DNA of 64,000 nt from Effrenium voratum (Eukaryota > Sar > Dinophyceae > Suessiales > Symbiodiniaceae), in contig CAUJNA010001597.1 of NCBI GenBank assembly GCA_963377175.1, positions 1 through 64,000 of the forward strand, written 5' to 3'. Made by a program: the position numbers and the translations under genes. This document shows positions 55,753 through 64,000 of the stretch, one piece after another. The stretch's first letter is position 1. Each line of letters opens with the position of its first letter. The notes beneath the pieces were generated by a model. The model had not been told where the DNA came from and did no database searches. It worked only from the letters and a program-made list of their open reading frames with translations.

Positions 55753-58700
55753 ATGTTTGAAGGACCTGTTACCGGCAATATCCCGGAGGTCCTGGACAAC
55801 GGAGAGGTGACTGACGGCACGCACGTCACCGCAGGGCAGCTGGCCCTGGCTCTCACGCCGTACGCTCAAGTAACGGACCTGGCGGTGAACACGGCAGCCG
55901 CCGGCAACAACGCCGCGGCCATCCAGTCCCTGGACGACAGAGTCACCGCGGAGCTGGCCTCCAAGCTGGACAGCAGCGCGCTGGCGCCGGCGATTGCGCC
56001 CCTAGCCACGGCGGCGGCCCTGGCCACCACGGACGGCCAGGTGGCCGCGCACGGGAGCAGCATCGCCGCGCTGCAGAGCTCGCTGACCACGGGCCTCTCC
56101 AACAAGGCAGACCAGTCGGCCTTCGACGTGCTGGAGGGCGTGGTGGCGACGAAGAGCACCCCGGACGGCGTGGACCTGAAGCTGTCCAACTACAGCACCA
56201 CGGCGGCCATGACCGGTTCCATCGCCTCGGCCAACAACGCCACGCTGGCCACGGTGGCCGCCAACTACGGTCTCAAGACGGTGGTGGACCAGCACTCCCT
56301 AGACATAGCGGCGAGGATCACGCCGCTGGAGGTGGATACGAAGGTGGCCAACGCTCTCCTGGGCGTCGTCACCGCCGCGGCGCTGGCCTCCGAGCTCGCG
56401 AGCAGAGACTCCACCATCTCGGGGCTGCAGGCCTCCAAGGCGGACGCCAGCGCACTGACCGCGTACGCCCTGCTCTCGGCCGTGGACACTTCCTCCGAGG
56501 TGGACTCAAAGATCTCGACCGCTCTCCTGGGCGCCGTCACCACGGCAGCCCTGGACGCCGCCCTCGCCGGCAAGGCGGACGCCAGCGCGCTGGCCGCCCT
56601 GCACTCCACGGTGGACGGACTGGACACGCCACTGGAGGTAGACACTAAGATAGCAAATGCGCTGCTGGGCCTCGCCACCGAGGCCTTTGTCGCAGCGCAG
56701 CTTGCTAGCCGGGACGCCAGCATCACGGCGCTCCAGGCCTCCAAGGCCGACGCGGCGCTGCTGGCCTCGTACGCCACAAACGCCGCGCTCTCAGCCAGCG
56801 AGACCGCGCTCCAGAGCGCCCTCGACGCAATCCTCGCGGAGCTCGCCGCCCTGCAGCTTTCCGGCGGCGGAGTTGTTAACGCGCCGGCCTGGGCGGGCTT
56901 CACAACTTGGGAGCTCCTTCGCGGAAGCAACGTCGTTCGCAACCTGCAGTTCGTGGCTCCTCTCTCTGCTGCGCTGGCCAACGGCGACGACACGCTGAGC
57001 ATCACGGCAGACTGCTACTCCACGGCGGGCACTGACGCCGCCATAACAGCAGCCCTGCTGGCCTACTACACCTCCTCACAAGTAAACACTCTGTTGAAAA
57101 AAACTACCGAACCGGAACGGCGCAGGACGCGGAGACGACCAGCGCCATCACAGCCGCGCTGCTGGCCTACTACACCTCCTCACAAGTGGACGCCCTGTTG
57201 GGAGATTACCGCACGGCGAGCGCGCAGGACACGCAGACGCAGGCCGCCATCGCGGGCGCGCTGCTGGCCTACCGGACGGGCCCGGACCAGGACGTGTTCA
57301 GCACCAACCAAATCACCTCGGCGCTGGTGGCGTACCGCTCAGCCAGGACACGGCAACGGCCTCGAGCATCGCCGCCGCGCTGCTCAGCTACTACACCATC
57401 GCGCAAGTAGACGGCCTCCTCGCCGGCAAGCTCGGAGTCGCGGAGGCAGCCTCTGCGCTGCAGATAGCAGTGCGCTTTCCGGACGACGGAGGGCCGACGA
57501 GGTGGTGGCCGCCATAGGAGAGCAGATCCTGGCCCCCACAGACGTCTCACTCTCAAACTGGACGGTTCGCCCCAGCAGCGGCTGCAGCGTGGTCCTGGCC
57601 ACGCACGCCGCGGGAGTGAGCGTGGACGGCTACACTCTGACCCTGGCGGCGAACCCGTGGAACATTGTGCGCACCTACAACTTGACGCCCGGCCGAGAGC
57701 TCCTCTTCGCCTGCCGCTACCGGCTCGGCACGGCCTCCAAGGCCGACAACGTCTACGACCCATTGTACGGCAGCTTCGCGGGAGACGAGGGCGCCTGGAG
57801 CACGGCCAAGATGTACTTCACCGTGCCTCCGAACGGAGTTGCGAAGCTGCACTTCGGGGCGCACTTCCAGGCGCCGGGCCTGCCCAACCAAACGGCAGGA
57901 ACGGTGGACGTCTACGGCCTCCAGATCCTGGACGCAACCCTGGAGACCGGCAACACGGCGGAGCGGAGGACACGGCGGCCTCGGCGCTGCTGCTGAAGCA
58001 CGAGTTCCTTGACGGAGGGGCGGACGACGTCACGCTGGCAACCCTGGGCGAGGTGCTGCTGGAGCCCACGCTCACCACGCTAGGCAACTTCCTGGTGCGC
58101 TCCAACAGCCAGAGCTCCGTGGCCTCGGCCAGCTTCACGGTGGGAGGCTTCCAGCTGGAGGGCTACGCCATGACCCTGAGCGCCTTCGCCTGGAACATCG
58201 TGCGCACCTACACGCTGACGCCGGGGAGACGCTACTCCTTCGGCTGCCGGTACAAGCTGGGCACGGCCTCCAACTTGGTGATGTACGTCAGCGCGGCCGA
58301 CAACGACTACGTGGGCGTCACCGGCACCTTCCTCGGCACGGCCTCGCAGGGCGTCTGGAGCACGGCGCGCCTGGACTTCTCGGTGCCGCCGGGTGGAATC
58401 GCGAAGCTGCACTTCGGAGCCTTCGGCGGGTCTATCCCCGGGCTGGTGCAGCAGTCGGCGGGCACGCTGACCTGTACAGCATGCAGATCAGGGCCTCGGC
58501 CTTCGAGGGAGAGTCGGTCTCGTAACGGACCTGCTGGCGGACTCGCTGGCCCTCACGGGCTCGGCCACGCTGGACGGCCTCACTGCGCAGGACAACGTGG
58601 GCTGCGACCAGCTGCTGTGCAACGACGTGAACTGCACCGACGTGTTCACCACGGGCGTGGACGCCTCGGGAGCAGTCTCCTGCGCTGCGCTCACAGCCAC

Positions 58701-59366
58701 AGGCACCGTCGCCGGGTGACGTCCACAGGGGCCGTGTCAGGCAGCTCGCTAAGCATCACCGGCGCGCAACCCTATGGCAGCATAAGCTTCTTCGACGGTA
58801 GTGGGAGCTTCGCTGACACCCTTGCAGCCGAAATTGAACTCCAACTGCATCATTGATTGCCAGCTTGATCCTGACATTCGCGCTGTCATTTCTGCCGTTC
58901 ATGGTTACCATAAGATCCCAAAGTGTGAGTGAAGGCAGAAATAAGATTCCTGTGCGATATCTTGCTGACGTGTGGGCCAGCGTGGGCCTGCTGAGCTCCG
59001 CCACAGGAATCACGGGCAGCACACTCACCATCAACAACACGGCCAACCCGGGAACTTCACCACGGTGGGCGACGTGTCCACGGGCACGCTGACGGCCTCG
59101 GGCGCAGCGACGGCGGCGAGCTTTGCAGCCACCGGTGCGCTCACGGGCGCCACGCTGACCATCACCGGTGCGGCCTCCGCGGGCCCGCTGGACTGCGAGA
59201 GCCTGGACTGCACCTTCACGGCCACGAGCGGCGGAGCGTCGACGGGCAGCGTGGTGTGCGGCGACGTGACGAGGTCGGTCTCCGCTCCGCAGCTCTTCGC
59301 CTCCAACACGCTCACCGTGACCAACACCTCAGACTTCTCGGAAGTAGTAAGGAACATAGGCTTATA
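55753..59366 (+). pseudogene. virion fibre-like protein, copy 2 (long, several frameshifts)
   Basis: ATG 55753. Shaft repeats as in copy 1 to about 57440, with an A insertion near 57100. Then two related globular modules: about 57530-57950 (LTPGRELLFACRYRLGTASK, MYFTVPPNGVAKLHFGAHFQ) and about 58020-58470 (LTPGRRYSFGCRYKLGTASN, LDFSVPPGGIAKLHFGAFGG), probably beta-sandwich binding heads. The rest (58530-59366) has TASGAATAASFAATGALTGA repeats and Cys pairs, ending VVRNIGL at TAG 59366. At least five frame changes (near 57100, 57345, 57960, 58470, 58718 and 59048). It could be one decayed gene, or two genes (shaft; head plus tail). GC-rich homopolymer sequencing errors are an alternative cause of some breaks. 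Confidence 0.65.
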
Positions 59367-60356
59367 GTATCCTATTAATTTTGCCCCAAACCCTGCAAAA
59401 CAGCCAAATTCTTCAACCCGCTGAACGTTTTTCGATGTCACCGTCAATGTCACCACTCCGTTTTTGGTGCAAAAAGCGCTGAAAACGGCGAACTCCGAAA
59501 AGTGCGTTTTTTCGTGTCCGCGTCAAAAGTGCAGCCCGGGCCTCCAAATTCGCTCGTTTTCCTGCGAAAACCGGTTCCAGGTGTTTGCAGTGCTCGAAAT
59601 CCGCTTTCTACCCCGAAAACCTGCGAATTCCAGCCCGCCGAGCTTGTCACCACCGAAGTCACCGGTCTCTAACACGTCAGCCCGCCGAGGCACAGCCCAG
59701 AGCCAGCCAGCGTCTGACGCGGCAGCCCGCCGAGGTGCTCCCGAGTAACACGTCAGCCCGCCGAGGTTTTTCCACGTAACGCGACAGCCCGCCGAGGTGG
59801 TCCGTCAGCCCGCCGAGCTTGTCACCACTGATGTCACCACTGATGTCACCGCTCCATCCGGCTCCGTTTTTGGTGCAAAAAAAGCGCTTAAAACGGTCGA
59901 GTCCGAAGAGTCCGTTTTTTGTGTCGGACTGCAAGTGGGATGCCCGAGCCTCCAAATTCGCAGGTTTTCGGTGGAAAGCGGACTCCAGACGACCACTTTG
60001 CTCAGTTTTCCGCTTTCGGCCCGGAAAAGCGGCGAATTCCAGCCCGCCGAGCATGTCACCGCTTGTCACCGCTTCGTCACCGCTGTCCGTCAGCCCGCCG
60101 AGCTTGTCACCACTGAAGTCACCGCTCCATTCGGCTCCGTTTTTGGTGCAAAAAAGCGCTCAAAACGGTCGAGTCCGAAGAGTCCGTTTTTCGTGTCGGA
60201 CTGTAAGTGGGATGCCCGAGCCTCCAAATTCGCAGGTTTTCGGTGGAAAGCGGGCTCCAGACGACCACTTTGCTCAGTTTTCCGCTTTCGCCCGGAAAAG
60301 CGGCGAATTCCAGCCCGCCGAGCATGTCACCGCTTGTCACCGCTTCGTCACCGCTC
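59340..60356. repeat. fibre 3'-flank repeats R2-R4
   Basis: R2 (59340-59800) follows the fibre stop and repeats the R1 blocks, including the CGTCAGCCCGCCGAGG units. R3 (about 59815-60060) and R4 (about 60100-60356) are close tandem copies carrying GGTGCAAAAAAGCGC, AGAGTCCGTTTTT, CCTCCAAATTCGCAGGTTTT and GGCGAATTCCAGCCCGCC. GTCACC recurs throughout. Long open frames are artefacts of this repetition. Confidence 0.7.
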
Positions 60357-60359
60357 TCT

Positions 60360-60640
60360 TTGGGGTGCGGGCCTGGTGCGGGCCTGGTGCGGGCCTGATG
60401 CGGGCCTGGTGCGGACCTGGTGCGGGCCCTGCTGCGGGCCTGGTGCGGGCCTGGTGCGGGCCTGGTGCGGGCCTGGTGCGGGCCTGGTGCGGGCCTGGTG
60501 CGGACCTGGTGCGGGCCTGGTGCGGGCCCTGCTGCGGACCTGGTGCGGGCCTGGTGCGGGCCTGGTTGCGGGCCTGGTTGCGGGCCTGGTGCGGATGGTG
60601 CGGGCCTGGTGCGGGCCTGGTGCGGGCCTGGTGCCTGGCA
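60360..60640. repeat. 11-bp minisatellite GTGCGGGCCTG
   Basis: About 25 units with small variants (GGACCTG, GGCCCTGCT). Two units also occur at about 55518-55542. Since 11 is not a multiple of three, all frames give 11-residue-period spurious proteins. Confidence 0.9.
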
Positions 60641-60668
60641 ATCCTGCGTTGGGCCCAGGATTGCTGCC

Positions 60669-61472
60669 TCAATCCTGCTGTGGCAACAGGATTGCTCCGG
60701 CCATTCCTGCGGCACACACAGGATTGCCCTGATGCAGCACCAGCAGCTCAGGCTTGGAGCTGTTCTTGCCCGAGCACAGCCTTGTGATGGAGCCGGCCCT
60801 GCTGTAGAGCTCCCAAGCTTCAGGCACGTCGTTTATGCTCACAAGGAAGGGCAGGCCGCTTGCGAAGAGCGCGTCTCGGAGCTCTGAGTGGAAGGCCAGG
60901 TCATGCCCCCGCCTCGTGCCATAGTAGTTCATGCTGCGGCCTGGGAAGATGTAGGGAGGATCGGCATAGATACAATGCCGCGGCGCTTGGCTGGGCAGAG
61001 CGCGTAGATGGGCCAGTGCGTCCTGGCATCGCACGGTCACGTTTGTGGGAGGCCGTTGCAGACGCCGCACGCTGCTCAGCGCCAGTGGCCGCTGCTGTGC
61101 GAAGGAGCCCCACTTTCCCGAGAAGCTGTTGCGGAGCAGGACGTACGAGCAGGCGGCCCGGCGCCCGGCGCGGCCTCTCTGAGCGCCCGGCAGGAGGCGA
61201 CTGAAGTAGAAGCGCCTGTCTATCTTGCGCCCCGCCAGGGGCAGCAAGGAGCGCAGGAAGACCGGGTCTCGCTTCAAGTAGCAGCGGTGCAGGTTTGCGA
61301 CGGGCTCAAAGGCGTCGACACCACGCACCACCAGGGCCGGACGGCGGGCGGCGAGGTAGTACTCCAGCTTTCCAGAGCCGAAGAAGGGAGAGTGAAGCAC
61401 AGCGACGTCCCCCAGCAGCCGGTCCACGTGTGGAGCCAGCCAGGATTTGCGTCCCATGTACTTCAGTTGCAT
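60669..61472 (-). CDS. D12-class DNA adenine-N6 methyltransferase
   Basis: 267 codons. Starts MQLKYMGRKSWLAPHVDRLL, the usual KYxG(G)K opening of Dam/D12 enzymes; PFFGSGKLEYYL is the AdoMet-binding FxGxG motif; VRGVDAFEPVANLH fits the next motif; IYADPPYIF is the DPPY catalytic motif; LPFLVSINDVPEAW fits a late D12 motif. It would transfer methyl from AdoMet to adenine N6 in a short DNA site. Length fits the family. The last about 20 residues run towards the minisatellite side and may be an added tail. It lies 27 bases after the nuclease gene on the same strand, which suggests one transcription unit. Confidence 0.85.
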   Translation of the reverse strand: MQLKYMGRKSWLAPHVDRLLGDVAVLHSPFFGSGKLEYYLAARRPALVVRGVDAFEPVANLHRCYLKRDPVFLRSLLPLAGRKIDRRFYFSRLLPGAQRGRAGRRAACSYVLLRNSFSGKWGSFAQQRPLALSSVRRLQRPPTNVTVRCQDALAHLRALPSQAPRHCIYADPPYIFPGRSMNYYGTRRGHDLAFHSELRDALFASGLPFLVSINDVPEAWELYSRAGSITRLCSGKNSSKPELLVLHQGNPVCAAGMAGAILLPQQD

Positions 61473-61499
61473 GCCAGCCTTTTAGTCTCTGGGGGACTA

Positions 61500-62507
61500 T
61501 CATGCGCAGCGGGACACGGCGCGCACGGGCTCGGACCAGTGCTCCGCCACGCAGGGCAGCGCGCTGTTCTCCGCGTCCCGGTCGTAGAAGAGAAAGAGGC
61601 GGGTGAAAGGCGCCTCCGGCTCGCGCGCCAACAGCTCGCCCAGCAGGCGGATCAGCTGCGCGTGGCGCTCCTTCTTGGTGGTCCGCCGCGTCACGCCGGC
61701 AATCTTGAAGGCGTCCGGGTTGTAGCGCAGCACCAGCAGCTTGTGGCCGCTGCCGAGCGCCACGCTGGCGGCCATGTCGAAGTCCCTGCGCGCGTCGCAG
61801 CTGGGGTCGTAGGCCTTATGCTGCTCCTCGTCAACCTCCAGCAGGACGTAGCCCCACGAGGTCGGCAGAGCAAAGTCCGCGTAGGCGTGCGCTGTCTCCG
61901 ACTCCAACCCACAGCCGCGGAAGGGCAGGTGGTGCTGGTACTCAAAGACGATCTGGGCGTCGCGGAGTGCTTGGTGCACCGCAAGCTCCTTACTCTTGGT
62001 CACTGCGCGCGGGTTGTCACCGTGCATCGACTGCATATGTCGCAGCAAGCTCTGCGCTCCGGAAAACGGGAGGTCTTGCCGAGGACAGCCCTGGATTTCA
62101 CATGCAAAATTGCCGCAGTCGCAGCAGTGCGCCCGCAGTCGCCCGTGCTGACAGACGGACGCCCCGCCGCAGTCGCGACACTGAGGCCGCCGCCGCCCGT
62201 GCTCGCAGACCGACGACCCGCCGCACTCACGACACAGGTGTCGCTGTCGCCCGTGCTCGCAGACGGACGCCCCGCCGCAGTCTCGACACAGCCGCCGCAA
62301 CCGCCCATGCTCGCAGACCGACGCGCCGCCGCACGAGCGGCACTGGCACCGTCGCCGTCCGTGCTCACAGATTGCCGCGCCGCCGCAGTCTCGACACAGC
62401 CGCCGCAACTGCCCATGCTCGCAGACCGACGCGCCGCCGCACGAGCGGCACTGGCACCGTCGCCGCCCGTGCGGGCACTTCTTCGCAGGCCGGCGCACAG
62501 GTGTCAT
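61500..62507 (-). CDS. zinc-module array plus PD-(D/E)XK-like nuclease
   Basis: 335 codons from ATG 62505-62507; an ATG at 62645 would add 46 residues without features. Residues 8-135 hold seven modules of 18 residues of the form CEHGRxRxxCRxCGGAS, each with C-x2-H and C-x2-C, so each could bind one Zn. Next is a C2H2-like finger (CEIQGCPRQ ... LLRHMQSMH). The C-terminal domain has HAYADFALP then YVLLEVDEEQHKAYD, the D...ExD-type metal site of PD-(D/E)XK or VSR-like nucleases, and LLVLRYNPDAFKI and RLFLFYDRD. Similar CxHG-CGG arrays are known in algal-virus proteins. Predicted role: sequence-guided DNA cleavage. It precedes the methyltransferase. Confidence 0.65.
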   Translation of the reverse strand: MTPVRRPAKKCPHGRRRCQCRSCGGASVCEHGQLRRLCRDCGGAAICEHGRRRCQCRSCGGASVCEHGRLRRLCRDCGGASVCEHGRQRHLCRECGGSSVCEHGRRRPQCRDCGGASVCQHGRLRAHCCDCGNFACEIQGCPRQDLPFSGAQSLLRHMQSMHGDNPRAVTKSKELAVHQALRDAQIVFEYQHHLPFRGCGLESETAHAYADFALPTSWGYVLLEVDEEQHKAYDPSCDARRDFDMAASVALGSGHKLLVLRYNPDAFKIAGVTRRTTKKERHAQLIRLLGELLAREPEAPFTRLFLFYDRDAENSALPCVAEHWSEPVRAVSRCA

Positions 62508-62706
62508 TGCTGAACACTCTAGGTGTTTTCTCACACGTCCCAGCAAGCAGCAACGCAAATGAACGCGCCAGAATAGAGGCAGCTGTGTAGCTGTGAGTTG
62601 TTTAAAACCCACAGGCGCCAGCCCGCCCGCCGCGGCAGAGACCACCGGAGGCTAGCAGGATGAACGCATCGCACTGGGCTTCGAATTTGGCAAGTAAACA
62701 AAGGAA
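62508..62706. promoter_or_regulatory. divergent intergenic region between nuclease and ATPase genes
   Basis: 199 bases from which the nuclease-methyltransferase pair (minus) and the ATPase (plus) diverge, so it should hold two promoters. No clear TATA box; AAGTAAACAAAGGAAATGG immediately precedes the ATPase start. Confidence 0.35.
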
Positions 62707-63498
62707 ATGGGGACGATCAAGCTGTTTCCTACGGCCGAGTATGGCAGCAAACAGCCCTCGGACCCCGTGGTGCCCCAGGTACCATGTACAGGTATCTTCC
62801 TCGGCCCCAGCAAGTCCGGCAAAACCGTGGCGCTGATCAGCATGATTCTGGAGCAATACCGCGGAGTCTTCGAGAAAATCTATATCTTCAGTCCTTCGAT
62901 CGGGATCGACGACGGCTGGATCCCCGTCAAGAAGTACATAGAGGAGGACCTGGGGGTTAATACCGAGAGGGAACAGGCCTACTACGACGAGTGGGACGAG
63001 GCAGCGCTGCGGGGCATCATCCAGAGGCAGCGCAAGATCACCGAGACATCCAAGAAGTTGGAAATGAAGAAACTCTACCAGGTGCTTGTAGTCATCGACG
63101 ACTTCGCCGACACCCCGCAGCTGCACAAGGCCCACGGCGCCCTGGATACGCTCTTCATCCGCGGTCGGCACCTCCAAATCAGCACTTGGGTCAGCTCACA
63201 GAAGCTGAGACTAATCAGCGCAGCCGTGCGGGTCAATCAGCAATTCCACTGCTGCTGGAGGCTGCGCAACCAGCACGAGCTGGAGGCCGTCATCGAAGAG
63301 CTCAGCGCCCTGCTGCCGAAGGACAAGCTGCACAGGATCTACGAGCAGGCGACCCGAGAGCCCTACAGCTTCCTCTTCGTCTACTACCTCAAGCCAAAGA
63401 ATCAAATGTTCCACTTGCGCTTCGAAGAGCGTTTTGCACTGGAAAGAGAAGCCGATGGGAGCGGCGCTCAGCTTCCTGGGCCAGAAGCTGTTCGCTAG
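62707..63498 (+). CDS. A32-type DNA packaging ATPase (FtsK-HerA superfamily)
   Basis: 263 codons, complete. GIFLGPSKSGKTVALISMIL (residues 30-50) is the Walker A loop; YQVLVVIDDFAD (about 132-143) is Walker B; LFIRGRHLQISTWVSSQKLR fits the following sensor region with a Gln. The length and the G-P-S-x-S-G-K-T form match genome-packaging ATPases of Polinton-like viruses, virophages and large DNA viruses. It would pump viral DNA into the procapsid. The next open frame is on the same strand and may overlap its end. Confidence 0.88.
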   Translation: MGTIKLFPTAEYGSKQPSDPVVPQVPCTGIFLGPSKSGKTVALISMILEQYRGVFEKIYIFSPSIGIDDGWIPVKKYIEEDLGVNTEREQAYYDEWDEAALRGIIQRQRKITETSKKLEMKKLYQVLVVIDDFADTPQLHKAHGALDTLFIRGRHLQISTWVSSQKLRLISAAVRVNQQFHCCWRLRNQHELEAVIEELSALLPKDKLHRIYEQATREPYSFLFVYYLKPKNQMFHLRFEERFALEREADGSGAQLPGPEAVR

Positions 63499-63625
63499 CT
63501 CTACACTCATCAATGCGAGGTGCGAGAATATCTCCTGCGCCTCAGGCGCTCAGTGCTGCACCTCCGTCGCAGCAGTCCAGTCGCCCATCATCCGTCGAAC
63601 AGGTGGCCTCCTATGGAAAAGAAGG

Positions 63626-64000
63626 ATGACAACGATCTACGTGGACAGCCGCAAGAGGGTAGCCGGCTCGGACAGCGACTTCGAGGTAGACCTGGGAGAG
63701 TCCCTGCACATGCAGAGCGATGCCAGGCTGGCCGTCTATAAGATCAGAATCGCCGACAGCTTTTTGTCGACAGACCGGGGCCGCTACCTGTACTGGGTGG
63801 ACGCCGCGCTCGGCACGCTGAATTGGGCGCTCCTTCCGGAGGGCGCCTACACGGGCTCCCGGCTGGCCGCCTGGATCAGCTCCAACTTCGCTACTGCTAC
63901 CTACAGCGAGACCACGAACAGCCTCAGCGTAGCCTACGACGGCAACCGCAACCGCCTCATTCTGAACGATCTGGAGCTGCAGCAGCAGTTCCCCGACGCT
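63626..64000 (+). CDS. probable minor virion protein, N-terminal 125 codons
   Basis: Open to the window edge. Begins MTTIYVDSRKRVAGSDSDFE, then LAVYKIRIADSFLSTDRGRY and further beta-rich sequence. The opening (I-Y-V/I-D-S-R-x-R ... S-D-F) is common in structural proteins of Polinton-like and large algal viruses and, next to the packaging ATPase, suggests a minor capsid or penton-like protein. The same frame is open back to an ATG at 63455, inside the end of the ATPase gene, which would add 57 residues (MGAALSFLGQKLFASS). The shorter start is preferred because the family motif sits at the N-terminus. Confidence 0.6.
   Translation, partial: MTTIYVDSRKRVAGSDSDFEVDLGESLHMQSDARLAVYKIRIADSFLSTDRGRYLYWVDAALGTLNWALLPEGAYTGSRLAAWISSNFATATYSETTNSLSVAYDGNRNRLILNDLELQQQFPDA

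Noticed and set aside
59797..60787. Frames above 300 codons over the R3/R4 repeats and the 11-bp array
   Set aside because: Repeat translation in several frames at once; no motif.
61008..62513. 501-codon plus-strand frame opposite the nuclease and methyltransferase
   Set aside because: Antisense shadow in GC-rich coding DNA; the minus strand carries clear motifs (DPPY, CxHG arrays).

Overview
The window is nuclear DNA of a eukaryotic protist, most probably a dinoflagellate. The best evidence is a Pescadillo gene (10137-11206, minus) whose short exons can be joined by eye. Its introns start with GT, GC or GA and every acceptor is AG followed by G, a splice rule described for Symbiodiniaceae. 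Other support comes from a copia remnant of a type I associate with dinoflagellates, sequence resembling the dinoflagellate spliced leader, sparse exons in long repeat-rich gaps and abundant microsatellites. Identification is from sequence memory only; no search was run.

Layout. (1) 1-5190: a Penelope-like retroelement, plus strand, with Pro-rich gag-like frames, an N-terminal GIY-YIG nuclease ahead of a reverse transcriptase (YVDN instead of YxDD) and a SANT/Myb-like tail frame. (2) 5190-31900: host-like DNA with foldback repeats, AT arrays, the Pescadillo exons, two unnamed minus-strand genes (about 18.5-19.5 and 23.5-24.8 kb) and a bestrophin-type anion-channel exon (28.4-28.8 kb). (3) 31900-35090: a decayed minus-strand copy of a viral fibre-like gene, a large DNA palindrome, a 1.2 kb minisatellite of 17-bp units and short palindromic repeats. 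(4) 35088-49390: two head-to-tail minus-strand copies of a roughly 7 kb element that encodes a very long protein with a Tpt1/KptA RNA 2'-phosphotransferase-like domain and no polymerase that I can recognise. (5) 49600-52200: a broken minus-strand copia retrotransposon with a C-terminal extension that may be a diverged cytosine methyltransferase; its last frame runs without a stop into the start of the KptA element. (6) 52260-64000: a GC-rich virus-derived region with tandem fibre-like genes, tRNA-like and 18S-rRNA-derived pieces, strong hairpins and repeats, then a D12-class adenine methyltransferase, a zinc-module/PD-(D/E)XK-like nuclease, an A32-type packaging ATPase and the start of a probable virion protein.

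Working together. ATPase plus virion-protein frame points to an integrated Polinton-like virus (PLV) or relative that continues past position 64000. The adjacent nuclease and methyltransferase could act as a viral restriction-modification-like pair. The fibre copies and both KptA copies carry several frameshifts, whereas the ATPase, methyltransferase and nuclease frames are intact. The KptA element is the best candidate for an undescribed system: it is repeated, has a conserved 3' end, and couples an RNA-repair-type domain to a protein of about 2,000 residues that I do not recognise elsewhere.
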